Shown one piece after another: positions 46,073-56,366 of a stretch of 64,000 nucleotides of DNA. The DNA comes from Prado023 sp963736425 (GTDB lineage: Bacteria; Actinomycetota; Actinomycetes; S36-B12; CAIYMF01): positions 1-64,000 of the forward strand of contig CAVTOX010000003.1 of NCBI GenBank assembly GCA_963736425.1, read 5' to 3'. Below the pieces are notes generated by a model. It saw only the letters and a list, made by a program, of their open reading frames with translations, was not told the origin of the DNA and searched no databases. Position 1 is the stretch's first letter. Every line of letters starts with the position of its first letter. Position numbers and translations under genes: made by a program.

Positions 46073-46846
46073 TCAGTCCTCCGGCGCGATCAGTGTGCCG
46101 ATCCTCTCACCCTTGACGGCCCGGGCGATGTTGCCCACGGCGAGCAGGTTGAAGACGATGATGGGCAGCTTGTTGTCGGCGCACAGGGAGATGGCCGTGG
46201 CGTCGGCGACCTTCAGGCCACGGGCCAGAACCTCGGAGTAGTCGAGGTGATCGAACCTCACCGCGTCCGGGTTCGTTCGCGGGTCGTCGTCGTAGACCCC
46301 GTCGACGCCCTTGGCCATGAGCACCACCTGCGCACCCACCTCCAACGCGCGCTGGGCCGCGCAGGTGTCGGTGGAGAAGAACGGCACCCCCAAGCCCGCG
46401 CCGAAGATCACCACGCGGCCCTTCTCCAGGTGCCGGATCGCCCGTCGAGGGATGTAGGCCTCGGCGACCTGGCTCATCGGGATCGCGGTCTGCACGCGGG
46501 TGTCGATGCCCTGCTTCTCCAGGAAGTCCTGGAGGGCCAGGCAGTTCATGACCGTCCCGAGCATGCCCATGTAGTCAGCGCGCGAGCGATCCATCCCGCG
46601 CTCGTGCAGCTGGGCGCCCCGGAAGTAGTTGCCGCCGCCGATCACGACGGCCACCTCGGTCCCGCCGCGGACCACGTCGGCGATCTGGCGGGCGATGCTC
46701 TGCACGACATCCGGATCGACACCGAGTGCGCCACCGCCGGCGAAGGCCTCCCCGGAGAGCTTCAGCAGCACCCGGTCCCATCCCTGCTCAGGGGCCTCAG
46801 CCCAACGCTCGAACGTGCCTTCAAGGGTGGGCTGGTCCACGATCAC
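46073..46846 (-). CDS. pyrH: Uridylate kinase
   Basis: A 257-residue UMP kinase of the amino-acid kinase fold, phosphorylating UMP to UDP. Visible motifs are VLLKLSGEAF (phosphate loop), IGGGNYFRG and GVDGVYDDDPRTNPDA. GTG start at 46844-46846; about 20 residues precede the usual KLSGE start, so a slightly later start is possible. It is preceded by a strong hairpin that separates it from tsf. Confidence 0.95.
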   Translation of the reverse strand: MIVDQPTLEGTFERWAEAPEQGWDRVLLKLSGEAFAGGGALGVDPDVVQSIARQIADVVRGGTEVAVVIGGGNYFRGAQLHERGMDRSRADYMGMLGTVMNCLALQDFLEKQGIDTRVQTAIPMSQVAEAYIPRRAIRHLEKGRVVIFGAGLGVPFFSTDTCAAQRALEVGAQVVLMAKGVDGVYDDDPRTNPDAVRFDHLDYSEVLARGLKVADATAISLCADNKLPIIVFNLLAVGNIARAVKGERIGTLIAPED

Positions 46847-46875
46847 GGGGCTGATTCTGCCCTATCGCAGATGCA

Positions 46876-46912
46876 CGACGCCCCCGGGAGGTGATCCATC
46901 CCGGGGGCGTCG
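46876..46912 (-). terminator. Terminator hairpin between tsf and pyrH
   Basis: A perfect 14-bp GC-rich stem (46876-46889 with 46899-46912) encloses a nine-base loop, 21 bases after the tsf stop. No T-tract follows, as is common in actinobacteria. Confidence 0.75.
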
Positions 46913-46932
46913 ATGGTTCGCCGACTCCTGCG

Positions 46933-47748
46933 TCAGCCGCCGATCTCGATCCGGGCGAAGCCGGTGATGACCGTCCCGTTCTCGGCGGCGAAGGCCTTCA
47001 CGTTCTTCTTGCTGTCCTGGACCGAGGACTGCTCGAGCAGGACCCGGTCCTTGAAGAACCCATTGACCCGACCCTCGATGATCTTGGGCAGGGCAGCCTC
47101 CGGCTTGCCCTCCTCGCGGGCTGTGGCCTCGGCGATGTGCCGCTCGTTGGCCACGACATCGGCGGGGACCTCCTCACGGGTGAGGTACTCCGGACGCATC
47201 GCGGCGATCTGCATCCCGACGGCGCGAGCCGTGTCCTCATTGCCCTCGTAGCCGACCAGAACGCCCACCTGGGGAGGGAGGTCGGCCGAACGCTTGTGCA
47301 TGTAGGTGGCGATGGAACCCTCGAGCAGGGCGACCCGCCCGAGCTCCAGCTTCTCGCCGATGACACCGGACATCTCCTGGATCGCCTCGGCCACGGTCTT
47401 GCCGTTGGCCATCTCGGCACCCCCGAGGGCCTCGCGATCCTCAGCACCGATCTCGTCAGCCAGCAAGACGACCTCGTCGGCGAAGGCTTGGAAGTCAGCG
47501 TTCTTGGCCACGAAGTCGGTCTCGCAGAGCAGCTCGACCAGCGAGCCACCGCTCACGGCGACCAGGCCGTTCTTGGTGGTGCGCTCGGCGCCACGCTTGG
47601 CGGCCTTGGCCGCACCGGAGATGCGCAGGATCTCCACGGCGGCGTCGAAGTCGCCGTCGGCCTCAGTGAGGGCCTTCTTGCACTCCATCATCCCGGCGGA
47701 GGTGAGGTCGCGGAGCTTCTTGACGTCCGCGGCGGTGATCGCAGCCAT
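46933..47748 (-). CDS. tsf: Elongation factor Ts
   Basis: A 271-residue guanine-nucleotide exchange factor for EF-Tu. LRDLTSAGMMECKKALTEADGD and VELLCETDFVAKNADF are conserved; the latter contacts the EF-Tu nucleotide site. The ATG at 47746-47748 has AAAGGA upstream, and homology begins there. It follows rpsB by 139 bases containing a strong hairpin. Confidence 0.96.
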   Translation of the reverse strand: MAAITAADVKKLRDLTSAGMMECKKALTEADGDFDAAVEILRISGAAKAAKRGAERTTKNGLVAVSGGSLVELLCETDFVAKNADFQAFADEVVLLADEIGAEDREALGGAEMANGKTVAEAIQEMSGVIGEKLELGRVALLEGSIATYMHKRSADLPPQVGVLVGYEGNEDTARAVGMQIAAMRPEYLTREEVPADVVANERHIAEATAREEGKPEAALPKIIEGRVNGFFKDRVLLEQSSVQDSKKNVKAFAAENGTVITGFARIEIGG

Positions 47749-47804
47749 GGGGCTGTCCTTTCTCAGGTGGGGCGCGGTGGCCCCGGATTGGGGGCGAGCA
47801 CCGT

Positions 47805-47832
47805 CCCGCCCGTGCGCCTCCGCACGGGCGGG
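47805..47832 (-). terminator. Hairpin in the rpsB-tsf gap
   Basis: CCCGCCCGTGCG pairs perfectly with CGCACGGGCGGG around a four-base loop (12-bp stem). It can act as a partial terminator or attenuator that lowers tsf relative to rpsB expression, or as an RNA-stability element. Confidence 0.65.
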
Positions 47833-47887
47833 TCCGGTGTCAGCGGCAGCGGTGGGACCAGCGGCCGCGCTGAACGGGGGTTGGTGA

Positions 47888-49165
<1,278 letters not shown>

Positions 49166-49438
49166 GGGTGGTCCTCTTTCGTGCGCAGCGGCGCCGCGCT
49201 GTCGGTTGTCACGACCACCGGTCGGCGGTCGTCCTGATGCCCCTGGATGGTCGGGCTGCCGAGGCAGACCGTTCCGACCAGCCGCAGGTGCTGGGGCATG
49301 CGAATTCGGATCCCGGAGGACCCGTGCGCCCAGTCTACGACGAACACTCGGCGGGGTGGAAATCCCGCTGCCGCGTCGTCATCCACAGATCGCCGGATGA
49401 CCCTGTCCAGCAGGCCCACGTTGGCGCAGGGTGGGCCC
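49166..49438. other. Divergent promoter region of rpsB and the M23 gene
   Basis: The 273 bases hold the rpsB leader and promoter on one strand and the upstream region of the endopeptidase gene on the other. Open frames cross it but look noncoding. I cannot place -10/-35 boxes with confidence. Confidence 0.4.
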
Positions 49439-49924
49439 ATGGCCATACGCCGGAACCACGTGACGATCGCCGTCGCCGCGCTGCTTGTGGGGCTGCCCCA
49501 CGTCAGCAGTGGGCACGCCAGCGTCCGCTGGCGCCCACCGATCACGCCCGTGGTGGTGGTCCGCCAGTTCGACCCCCCGGCGCAGCGCTGGCTCCCCGGG
49601 CACCGCGGTGTCGACCTGCGGACCGCGCAGGGTGACCGGGTGCACGCGGCGGGGGACGGTCGGGTGGCCTTCGTCGGGAACCTTGCCGGGCGCGGTGTGA
49701 TCACCATCGACCACGGTGACCTGCGCACGACCTACGAGCCGGTCGAGGCCCTGGTGGTGGTCGGCGAGCGGGTCCATGCCGGCGAGTCGATCGGGACCGT
49801 CGGGACGGGGACCGGGCACTGCGGATCCGGGCGCTGCCTGCACCTCGGGCTCCGACGGGGCCGGGAGTACCTGGACCCGATGCTGCTGCTCGGCCGCACC
49901 TCAGCGCGTCTGCGGCCCTGGTGA
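49439..49924 (+). CDS. M23 (LytM) family peptidoglycan endopeptidase-like exported protein
   Basis: A 161-residue protein with an N-terminal signal (AIRRNHVTIAVAALLVGLP) and one LytM domain. The first zinc-ligand motif is intact (GHRGVDL, His and Asp), and IDHGDLRTTYEPV follows. At the second motif, where HxH is expected, it has GSGRCLHLGLRRG: one histidine is present and the other position is cysteine. It may still bind zinc through Cys, or be a non-catalytic activator. The ATG at 49439 (CAGGGTGGG upstream) gives a compact signal peptide. It is the only plus-strand gene of the housekeeping block. Confidence 0.8.
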   Translation: MAIRRNHVTIAVAALLVGLPHVSSGHASVRWRPPITPVVVVRQFDPPAQRWLPGHRGVDLRTAQGDRVHAAGDGRVAFVGNLAGRGVITIDHGDLRTTYEPVEALVVVGERVHAGESIGTVGTGTGHCGSGRCLHLGLRRGREYLDPMLLLGRTSARLRPW

Positions 49925-49937
49925 GGGCCATCAGCGC

Positions 49938-50810
49938 TCAGTCGTCGTCGAAGGACCCGATCCGGGTGCGCATGCCCATCATCGCCTTGGAGTGCAGCTG
50001 GCAGATCCGGCTCTCCGTCACGCCCAGGACGAGTCCGATCTCCGCGAGGGTGAGGCCCTCGTAGTAGTAGAGGGTGACCACGATCTGCTCGCGCTCAGCG
50101 AGGGTGTGGATCACCCGTGCGAGCACCTGGCGGGTCTCCTCGTCGTCGAGGGCATCACCCGGCGCGGTCGTACGCTCGTCCTCAAGTCGTTCCCCGAGCG
50201 TCGAGCCGTCGCCGTGGTCGGGCGACCCGAGCATCTCGTCGAGGGCCGCGACATGCACGAACGAGACCTGGTCGAACACCTTGCGCAGCTCAGGGATGTC
50301 CAGGCCGAGCTCGTCGGCGATCTCGCCCTCTGTGGGGGTTCGCTGCAGGCGGGCCTCCAGGACGGCGATCGCGCGCTCGATGTCACGGGCCTTGGTGCGC
50401 ACCGAGCGCGGGATCCAGTCGAAGGAGCGCAACTCGTCGATGATCGCGCCGCGGATGCGGTTGATGGCATAGGTCTCGAACTTGATCGCCCGCTCGGGGT
50501 CGTACTTCTCGATGGCATCGATGAGGCCGAACACGCCGTAGGAGACGAGGTCGCCCTGCTCGACGCTGGCGGGAAGACCCACCCCGACGCGGCCCGCCAC
50601 ATAGCGCACCAGGGGGGCGTACTGCAGGATCAGCTGCTCCCGGATGCCGGGATCCGCGGTCAGCTTGTACTCCCGCCACAGGCGGCCCAGCGCCGCCCCG
50701 GGATCATCGAGGTCACGAACGGCGTCGTCGGGATCGATCAGCTCGTCCTGGACGACCTCGACCTGCGCCAGGCGCAGCGTGCTGTCAGGCGCGGGGGTGG
50801 GCCCGGTCAT
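49938..50810 (-). CDS. whiG: RNA polymerase sigma factor, WhiG/FliA family
   Basis: A 290-residue sigma factor. Region 2 reads EQGDLVSYGVFGLIDAIEKYDPERAIKFETYAINRIRGAIIDELR. Region 3 includes IPRSVRTKARDIERAIA. Region 4 has TLYYYEGLTLAEIGLVLGVTESRICQLHSKAM. This arrangement is the WhiG/FliA type, which drives sporulation or motility genes in actinobacteria; no flagellar gene is in the window. Start ATG at 50808-50810, AGGAG upstream; its first 26 bases overlap the end of the recombinase gene. Confidence 0.9.
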   Translation of the reverse strand: MTGPTPAPDSTLRLAQVEVVQDELIDPDDAVRDLDDPGAALGRLWREYKLTADPGIREQLILQYAPLVRYVAGRVGVGLPASVEQGDLVSYGVFGLIDAIEKYDPERAIKFETYAINRIRGAIIDELRSFDWIPRSVRTKARDIERAIAVLEARLQRTPTEGEIADELGLDIPELRKVFDQVSFVHVAALDEMLGSPDHGDGSTLGERLEDERTTAPGDALDDEETRQVLARVIHTLAEREQIVVTLYYYEGLTLAEIGLVLGVTESRICQLHSKAMMGMRTRIGSFDDD

Positions 50811-51702
50811 AGCTGCTCCTGAGGCGCTCGATCGAGACGTGGGTGTAGATCTGGGTCGTGCCGAGACTAGCGTGGCCGAGCACCTCCTGGACGGAACGCA
50901 GGTCCGCGCCGCCCTCGACAAGATGTGTCGCCATCGAGTGCCGCAGCCCGTGAGGACCCACATCAGGGGCATCAGGCACATACGCGAGCAGTCCGTGGAC
51001 GGCCCGGCGGACCACCCGTGCGTCCACGCGAGCCCCCCGGGCCCCCAGGAACAGGGCGTCGCCACCGGCGGGCCCCCACAGGCGCACACGACCCTCGTTG
51101 ATCCATGTGTGCAGCGCTCGCGCCGCCGGATTGCCGAACGGCACGACGCGTTCACGGGCACCCTTGCCCAGGACCCGGGCGGTCTGGCGCGACCAGTCGA
51201 GGTCGGTGCACTGCATCCCGACCAGCTCGGAGACGCGCATCCCGGTCGCGTAGAGCAGCTCGAGCATCGCGACATCACGCTGATGCACCGGCCCGGAGTC
51301 ATCGGCGCGCAGGGCCGCGACAGCCATCAGCTCCTCGACCTGGCCGGCTCGCAGGACCTCGGGGATCCCACGTCTGGCCGTGGGTGCACTCAGCCGGGCA
51401 GCGGGATCCACCTCGACCAGGCCCTGGCGCATCGCCCACCCGGTGAAGCTCCGCGCGGCCGCCACATGTCGGGAGATCGTCGACCGCGCAGCCCCCCGTC
51501 GGTCCATGTCGGCAAGCCAGGCGCGCAGGACAGCAAGGTCCAGGTCGGGCAGCTGCCCCACGCCCTGTTCCGCTGCGAATCCCAGGAGGTCCGCGACATC
51601 CCCGAGGTAGGCGCGCACCGTGTTGGGGCCGCGCCCGCGCTCGTCGCGCAGGTGCGTGGCGAAGCCAGCCAACGCCTCCTCCAACGCGATCGGCAGGGTC
51701 AC
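50785..51702 (-). CDS. xerC: Tyrosine recombinase, XerC type
   Basis: About 305 residues. The N-terminal SAM-like domain (ALAGFATHLRDERGRGPNTVRAY) precedes the catalytic domain with the full set R-K-H-R-H-Y: GMRVSEL, GKGARERVVPF, HGLRHSMATHLVEGGADL, LGHASLGTTQIYTHVS. XerC/D proteins resolve chromosome dimers at dif. The start is a GTG at 51700-51702 or possibly 51721-51723. Position between dprA and the whiG-like gene is a conserved actinobacterial arrangement, so it is not a mobile-element integrase. Confidence 0.9.
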   Translation of the reverse strand: MTLPIALEEALAGFATHLRDERGRGPNTVRAYLGDVADLLGFAAEQGVGQLPDLDLAVLRAWLADMDRRGAARSTISRHVAAARSFTGWAMRQGLVEVDPAARLSAPTARRGIPEVLRAGQVEELMAVAALRADDSGPVHQRDVAMLELLYATGMRVSELVGMQCTDLDWSRQTARVLGKGARERVVPFGNPAARALHTWINEGRVRLWGPAGGDALFLGARGARVDARVVRRAVHGLLAYVPDAPDVGPHGLRHSMATHLVEGGADLRSVQEVLGHASLGTTQIYTHVSIERLRSSYDRAHPRA

Positions 51703-51723
51703 GGACCCATGCTGCCCCACCAC

Positions 51724-52862
51724 TCAGGCACATCGGCACCATCCGGACCCGGCGCGTCGGGCGAGTCCCACGATCTCCAGCAACCCCAGGTGAGCCAGGC
51801 ATGCAGCTGGGCTGACACGTGCACGCTCGGCTGTGGACTCGACGCTCCTGCTCCCTCGGACGGGAAGCGCCTCCAGGACTGCGCGCGCCTCCTCGGGCAG
51901 GCCGGCCAGACGCGCCTCCTGGGAGCCAGTGCCCTGGCCCTGACTCTGAGCCTGCCCCTGGCCCACACCCGGGCCCACGCGAGTGCCCGGCTCCTGCGAC
52001 ACACCTGACGCCGTGAGCAGCGAGACGCACCTCGGCGCTGTCACTGACAGTCCTGGCCACCTGCTCGTGGAGCAGGCGGTTCGATCCCGGAGCTGGCCAT
52101 CGACGTGACCGGCCCGGGCACGGCCATGACAACCCGCCCGAGCTCCAGCGCTCGCGAGGCTGTTGACACCGCTCCACTGCGCCGAGCCGCCTCCACCACG
52201 ACCGTGCCCCGACTCAGCGCCGCGATCACCCGGTTGCGGGCGAGGAACCGGTGCTTGAGCGGCTGGCTGCCCGGGGGCAGCTCGGAGACGACCAGCCCCG
52301 CGTCGGCGATCCGGGCGAGCAGTGCGTCGTGGGCCCGGGGATAGGCGATGTCGACGCCGCACGCGAGGACGGCAACCGTCGGCCCACCGACTGCCAGGGC
52401 CGCCCGATGCGCGGCAGCGTCGATCCCGAACGCCCCGCCCGAGACCACCGCCCACCCGTCCTGGGCCAGTCCCCCGGCAACCGCGGCCGTGGCGCGCTCG
52501 CCGTAGGCCGTACAGGCACGGGCCCCCACCACGGCGACGGAGCGCAGCGCGGCCGCTCGCAGGTCAAGCGGGCCCCGGATCCACAGTGCCAACGGGGGCT
52601 CGGGCAGGTCGAGGAGCTGGCTGGGGAACTCATGCTCCCCAGGCAGTACGACCCGCACCCCACATCGGGTCATCTCGGCCAGCATCGCGGGAACGTCGTC
52701 GGCGTCGATCCGTCCGATGACCCGCGTTGCCCGTCGCTGGGTCCGCACCCGCACAAGCGCTTCCTCGGCCCCATGCTCGGCGATCAGCTCGGATATCCCC
52801 GGTGTCCCAGGCTCCACCAGGCATGCCAGCGCGATGGCGCGCTGCCGCTCGGAACTGGTCAT
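51724..52862 (-). CDS. dprA: DNA-processing protein DprA, interrupted by two frameshifts
   Basis: The N-terminal part encodes the DprA Rossmann core: SVAVVGARACTAYGERA, VSGGAFGIDAAAHRAAL, VDIAYPRAH and NRVIAALSRGTVVVEA. As written, the frame ends at 52041. Removing one base near 52085 reads ASSGSNRLLHEQVARTV, and removing another near 52022 reads RLLLTASG. It then continues through a winged-helix-like C-terminal domain (LPEEARAVLEAL) to a stop at 51724, for 378 residues. DprA loads RecA on incoming single-stranded DNA. Start ATG at 52860-52862, 20 bases after comM. I infer two sequence errors, since the gene is otherwise complete. Confidence 0.85.
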
Positions 52863-52881
52863 CGTGGCCCGGCATTGGGTC

Positions 52882-54417
52882 TCATGTGTCGCCCCTCAGG
52901 GTCAGGGCCCGCCCGATGTGCTCCAAGGAGGGCCGGTCGGCTCCCGACAGGTCAGCCAGGCTCCAGGCGACCCGGATGGCACGGTCGGCGCCACGGGCGC
53001 TCAACCGGCCGGAGGTGATGGCGGCCCCAAGGACGTCTGCCGCGGCGGGATCCGGTGCCAGGGGGCCCCGGAGCACCGAGGACGGCTGGGCACCGTTGTG
53101 GACTGGGGCGAGACCGAGCAGCACACATCGGTGGAACGCCCGCTGCCGCGCCAGGGTGACCCGGTCACGCACGGAGGCCGAGTCCTGGCCGCCTGCCTCC
53201 GAGGACCAGGAACCGCGCGCAGGAGGCCCGAGCACCACGCGGATGTCCACGCGGTCCATCAGGGGACCCGACAGCTTCGCGCGGTAGCGCCGGCGGTCCA
53301 CCGACCTGCAGGTGCACTCCTGACCGGCCCCGTCGCCCAGGCCGCATGGGCATGGGTTGGCCGCCAGGACCAACTGGAAGCGTGCGGGCATCCGCGCGGT
53401 GAACCCGGCCCGCGCGATGCAGACGACACCGGACTCCAGCGGCTGGCGCAACGACTCCAGGCACGCGGAACCGAACTCCGCAGCCTCATCGAGGAACAGC
53501 ACTCCGGCGTGGGCGAGGGTCACGGCGCCCGGTGTCGGCTGGCCGCCGCGACCGCCGCCCACCAGGGCCGCGACCGTCGCGGTGTGGTGCGGGGACTGGA
53601 AGGGCGGGCGTCGGACGAGTCCCTGGACGTCTGCGACGACTGAGCGGATCGCCGTGACGGTCAGTGCGTCGTCGTCGGCCAGGTCGGGCAGGATCGTCGG
53701 CAGTCGTTCGGCGAGCAGGGTCTTGCCGACCCCGGGGCGCCCCACCATGGCCAGGTGGTGCCCCCCGACAGCTGCGACCTCCAGGGCCGCCACGGCTTCG
53801 GGCTGACCCAGGACGTCGGCGAGATCGGGCTCGGGAGGGGCCGGGCCGACCACCGACACCTCGCGTTCGGCCGATGACTCCTGCGCCTGGGACTCGTCCA
53901 CCGTGGTGCCGGTCACCAACTGCCCCCAGTGCCGAAGGGACGCGACCCCAATGGCCTCGATCCCCGGGACCACACCGGCCTCGGTGGCGTTGCGCTGCGC
54001 CACCACGATCCGGCTCCGACCGGAGCGAACCCCGGCAACCGCGGCAAGGACCGCACCCCGCACGGGGCGGGCACGCCCATCGAGTCCCAGCTCGGCAAAG
54101 AGGATCGCGTCCTCGAGGGGCTCGGCGGGGATCTGGCCGTCGGCGGCCAGGATCGCCGAGGCGATGGCCAGGTCGAGCCCGGAGCCGCGCTTGTGCAGCG
54201 AGGCCGGGGAGAGCCCGACAGTGATGCGCACCTGGGGCCACCGGGCGCCGCTGTTGAGCACGGCAGCGCGGACCCGGTCGCGGGCCTCACCGACGGCGGT
54301 GTCGGCCAGCCCCACGATCGACATTCCGGGCAGTCCGGAGGACAGATGGGCCTCCACCTCCACGAGATGGGCGTCCACCCCGGAGATCACGACGCCGTGA
54401 GCGCGCGCGAGTGACAT
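52882..54417 (-). CDS. comM: YifB/ComM family Mg-chelatase-like AAA ATPase
   Basis: A 511-residue protein. The N-terminal Lon-protease-like domain (SSGLPGMSIVGLADTAVGE, GLSPASLHKRGSGLDLAIA) is followed by an AAA motor with Walker A GRPGVGKT, then LFLDEAAEF and NPCPCG. ComM is a branch-migration helicase aiding recombination of transformed DNA; it neighbours dprA here. The ATG at 54415-54417 overlaps the yraN stop by one base (TGATG), which decides the start over the longer open frame to 54678. Confidence 0.92.
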   Translation of the reverse strand: MSLARAHGVVISGVDAHLVEVEAHLSSGLPGMSIVGLADTAVGEARDRVRAAVLNSGARWPQVRITVGLSPASLHKRGSGLDLAIASAILAADGQIPAEPLEDAILFAELGLDGRARPVRGAVLAAVAGVRSGRSRIVVAQRNATEAGVVPGIEAIGVASLRHWGQLVTGTTVDESQAQESSAEREVSVVGPAPPEPDLADVLGQPEAVAALEVAAVGGHHLAMVGRPGVGKTLLAERLPTILPDLADDDALTVTAIRSVVADVQGLVRRPPFQSPHHTATVAALVGGGRGGQPTPGAVTLAHAGVLFLDEAAEFGSACLESLRQPLESGVVCIARAGFTARMPARFQLVLAANPCPCGLGDGAGQECTCRSVDRRRYRAKLSGPLMDRVDIRVVLGPPARGSWSSEAGGQDSASVRDRVTLARQRAFHRCVLLGLAPVHNGAQPSSVLRGPLAPDPAAADVLGAAITSGRLSARGADRAIRVAWSLADLSGADRPSLEHIGRALTLRGDT

Positions 54418-54773
54418 CAGGACACCCCACGCAGGTGCTCGATCTCGAAGCGCCCATCGCGGTGACGCAACACCCCGACCGCATCGATGCGGATCGGTCC
54501 GCGGTGCCCGCCGACCTCCTCGAGCCACAGCACCGCAAGCCGGCGAATCCGGGCCAGCTTCGCCGCCGTGATGGCCTCCAGTGGGACCCCGAAGGCCGTC
54601 CCGCGACGGGTCTTGACCTCGCAGAACACCAGGACTGCACCATCGCGGGCGATGATGTCGATCTCCCCGGACCGGCAACGCCAGTTCCGGGAGACCAGGT
54701 GCATCCCCCGCTGCGTCAGGTACTCAGCAGCTGCGTCCTCGCCGGCCCGACCGAGCTCCTGCCGATCCCCCAT
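54417..54773 (-). CDS. yraN: YraN/UPF0102 family nuclease-fold protein
   Basis: A 118-residue protein of normal length. GEIDIIARDGAVLVFCEVKTRRG is the family signature, with the Asp-Glu-x-Lys residues of a restriction-endonuclease-like active site. Its function is not well established; it accompanies rnhB and comM in many bacteria. Start ATG at 54771-54773; it follows rnhB by 55 bases. Confidence 0.9.
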   Translation of the reverse strand: MGDRQELGRAGEDAAAEYLTQRGMHLVSRNWRCRSGEIDIIARDGAVLVFCEVKTRRGTAFGVPLEAITAAKLARIRRLAVLWLEEVGGHRGPIRIDAVGVLRHRDGRFEIEHLRGVS

Positions 54774-54828
54774 TGACGTCCACCCCCGGGGCCAACCCTG
54801 CGGGGTACCACCACGATGCGGAAGGGGG

Positions 54829-55560
54829 TCAGCGCGAAGTTGTGGACAACGCCCCGGCCAAGGGGGAGTCCTCGATGCCGGGAAGGTTCCACGAGCGACG
54901 GTGCAGGGGCGTGGGCCCCAGCCGGCGCAGCGCGTCGATGTGGTCGGGGGCGCTGTAGCCCTTGTTCAGGGCCCACCCGTACTCCGGATGCTGCTGGGCG
55001 AGCTCGACCATGATCGCGTCCCGCTCGCACTTGGCCAGGACGCTGGCCGCGGCCACCCCCGCGCACGTCAGGTCGGCACGGACCCGGGTCGCCACCGTGG
55101 GGGGCACCACCGACATGTCGGCCAGGTTGTCACCCACCGCCCGGCGCGGGTCCGGGAACAGCGCGTCGGGCTCCTCGGGGACGCTGAGCCAGTTGTGGTT
55201 GCCGTCCAGCAGCGCCTGGTCCGGGGTCATCCCGAGCGCGGCGAAGGCGCGCGCGGCTGCGATCCGCAACGCGCAGATGATCCCCACGGCGTCGACCTCG
55301 AAGGGGTCCGCGTGGCCCACCGCCGACGCGATCGGCCACCGCCGCAGTCGTGGAAGGAGCTCCCGGCGGGCCCGAGGGGTCAGCAGCTTGGAGTCGCGAA
55401 GGCCCGTGGGTGCTGAGCCGACCCCGAGGTCGAGGACGACCACTCCCACGCTCACCGGGCCCGCCAGGGCGCCGCGGCCGACCTCATCGACGCACGCGAG
55501 GGTCGAGGCCCCCGCGCGGAGCATCGCACGCTCCACCCGCAAGGTCGGCGCCTGCCTCAT
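54829..55560 (-). CDS. rnhB: Ribonuclease HII
   Basis: A 243-residue enzyme removing ribonucleotides from DNA. CVDEVGRGALAGPV carries the first catalytic Asp-Glu pair, DSKLLTPRAR follows, and the later DPFEVDAVGI and LLDGNHNW supply further acidic residues. ASVLAKCERDAIM is the C-terminal family motif. The ATG at 55558-55560 overlaps the lepB stop (ATGA), which decides the start over an extension to 55647. Confidence 0.92.
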   Translation of the reverse strand: MRQAPTLRVERAMLRAGASTLACVDEVGRGALAGPVSVGVVVLDLGVGSAPTGLRDSKLLTPRARRELLPRLRRWPIASAVGHADPFEVDAVGIICALRIAAARAFAALGMTPDQALLDGNHNWLSVPEEPDALFPDPRRAVGDNLADMSVVPPTVATRVRADLTCAGVAAASVLAKCERDAIMVELAQQHPEYGWALNKGYSAPDHIDALRRLGPTPLHRRSWNLPGIEDSPLAGALSTTSR

Positions 55561-56366
55561 GGGACCACCGGTGCGGGCGCACCGGCCGGCATCGCGCTCT
55601 GCTGATCGGCGTACGTCGGCAGCGTCGCCCAGCGGGAGATCGGCCACATGATGACCTCGGCTGTGCCCACCACGTTGCCAACAGGGACGGTGCCGTCGTC
55701 CTGCTCGAGGTGGTAGCGGGAGTCCGCCGAGTCGCCGCGGTGGTCCCCCATCACGAACAACCGGCCCTCAGGGACCTCGACCCGGAAGATGACCTGGTCG
55801 GTCGGGTCCCCGGGGTAGATGTAGGGCTCGTCCAGGGGCTCGCCGTTGCGGATGATCTGTCCACCGGGTGAACAGCACTCGATGGTGTCCCCACCCACTC
55901 CGATCACGCGCTTGACAAGGTCATCGCCAGTGGTCGACGGCAGGATCCCCACGAACGCTGCCACCTCGCCCAGCACCCCTCGGATGCCACCCACCGGGAC
56001 CGGGTCAGCCAGCCAGTCGGCCGGGTCCTTGAACACGACCACATCGCCGTGGCCAGGATCGACCCCCGGCTTCCAGACCAGGATCCGGTCACCGCGCATC
56101 AGCGTCTCCTCCATCGATCCGCTGGGGACCCAGAAGGCCTGGAGCAGGAAGGTGCGCACCACTGCGGAGATGACCAGCGCCGTCACCACGACGATCGCGA
56201 TCTCGCGCAGGCCTCGCAGGAATCCTGACCCGGTCGAGTGGGCGTCGGGTTCGGCGCGCTGGGGCCAGTCGGCTCCCGGGCTGCCAGCCGGGATGGCCTG
56301 CGCCGAGTCCCGGTCGACCGAGTCACTCGGGTCGACGGGTCCGGCGGGATCCCTCGGCTCACTCAT
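55557..56366 (-). CDS. lepB: Signal peptidase I, second copy
   Basis: A 269-residue membrane peptidase that cleaves exported proteins. A long acidic/proline-rich cytoplasmic tail precedes one membrane helix (EIAIVVVTALVISAVVRTFL). The Ser-Lys dyad is seen in PSGSMEETL and DLVKRVIGVGGD. GDHRGDSADSRYH is the conserved C-terminal box. The ATG at 56364-56366 overlaps the end of the other lepB by eight bases. Tandem copies indicate duplication. Confidence 0.92.
   Translation of the reverse strand: MSEPRDPAGPVDPSDSVDRDSAQAIPAGSPGADWPQRAEPDAHSTGSGFLRGLREIAIVVVTALVISAVVRTFLLQAFWVPSGSMEETLMRGDRILVWKPGVDPGHGDVVVFKDPADWLADPVPVGGIRGVLGEVAAFVGILPSTTGDDLVKRVIGVGGDTIECCSPGGQIIRNGEPLDEPYIYPGDPTDQVIFRVEVPEGRLFVMGDHRGDSADSRYHLEQDDGTVPVGNVVGTAEVIMWPISRWATLPTYADQQSAMPAGAPAPVVP

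Noticed and set aside
50785..51702. Phage or integron integrase
   Set aside because: The gene is the chromosomal XerC-type enzyme found next to dprA and a whiG-like sigma gene in actinobacteria; no att sites, phage genes or composition change are nearby.
52041..52862. DprA naturally lacking its C-terminal domain
   Set aside because: The missing part is readable in the other two frames immediately downstream and rejoins by removing two bases, giving a full-length protein.
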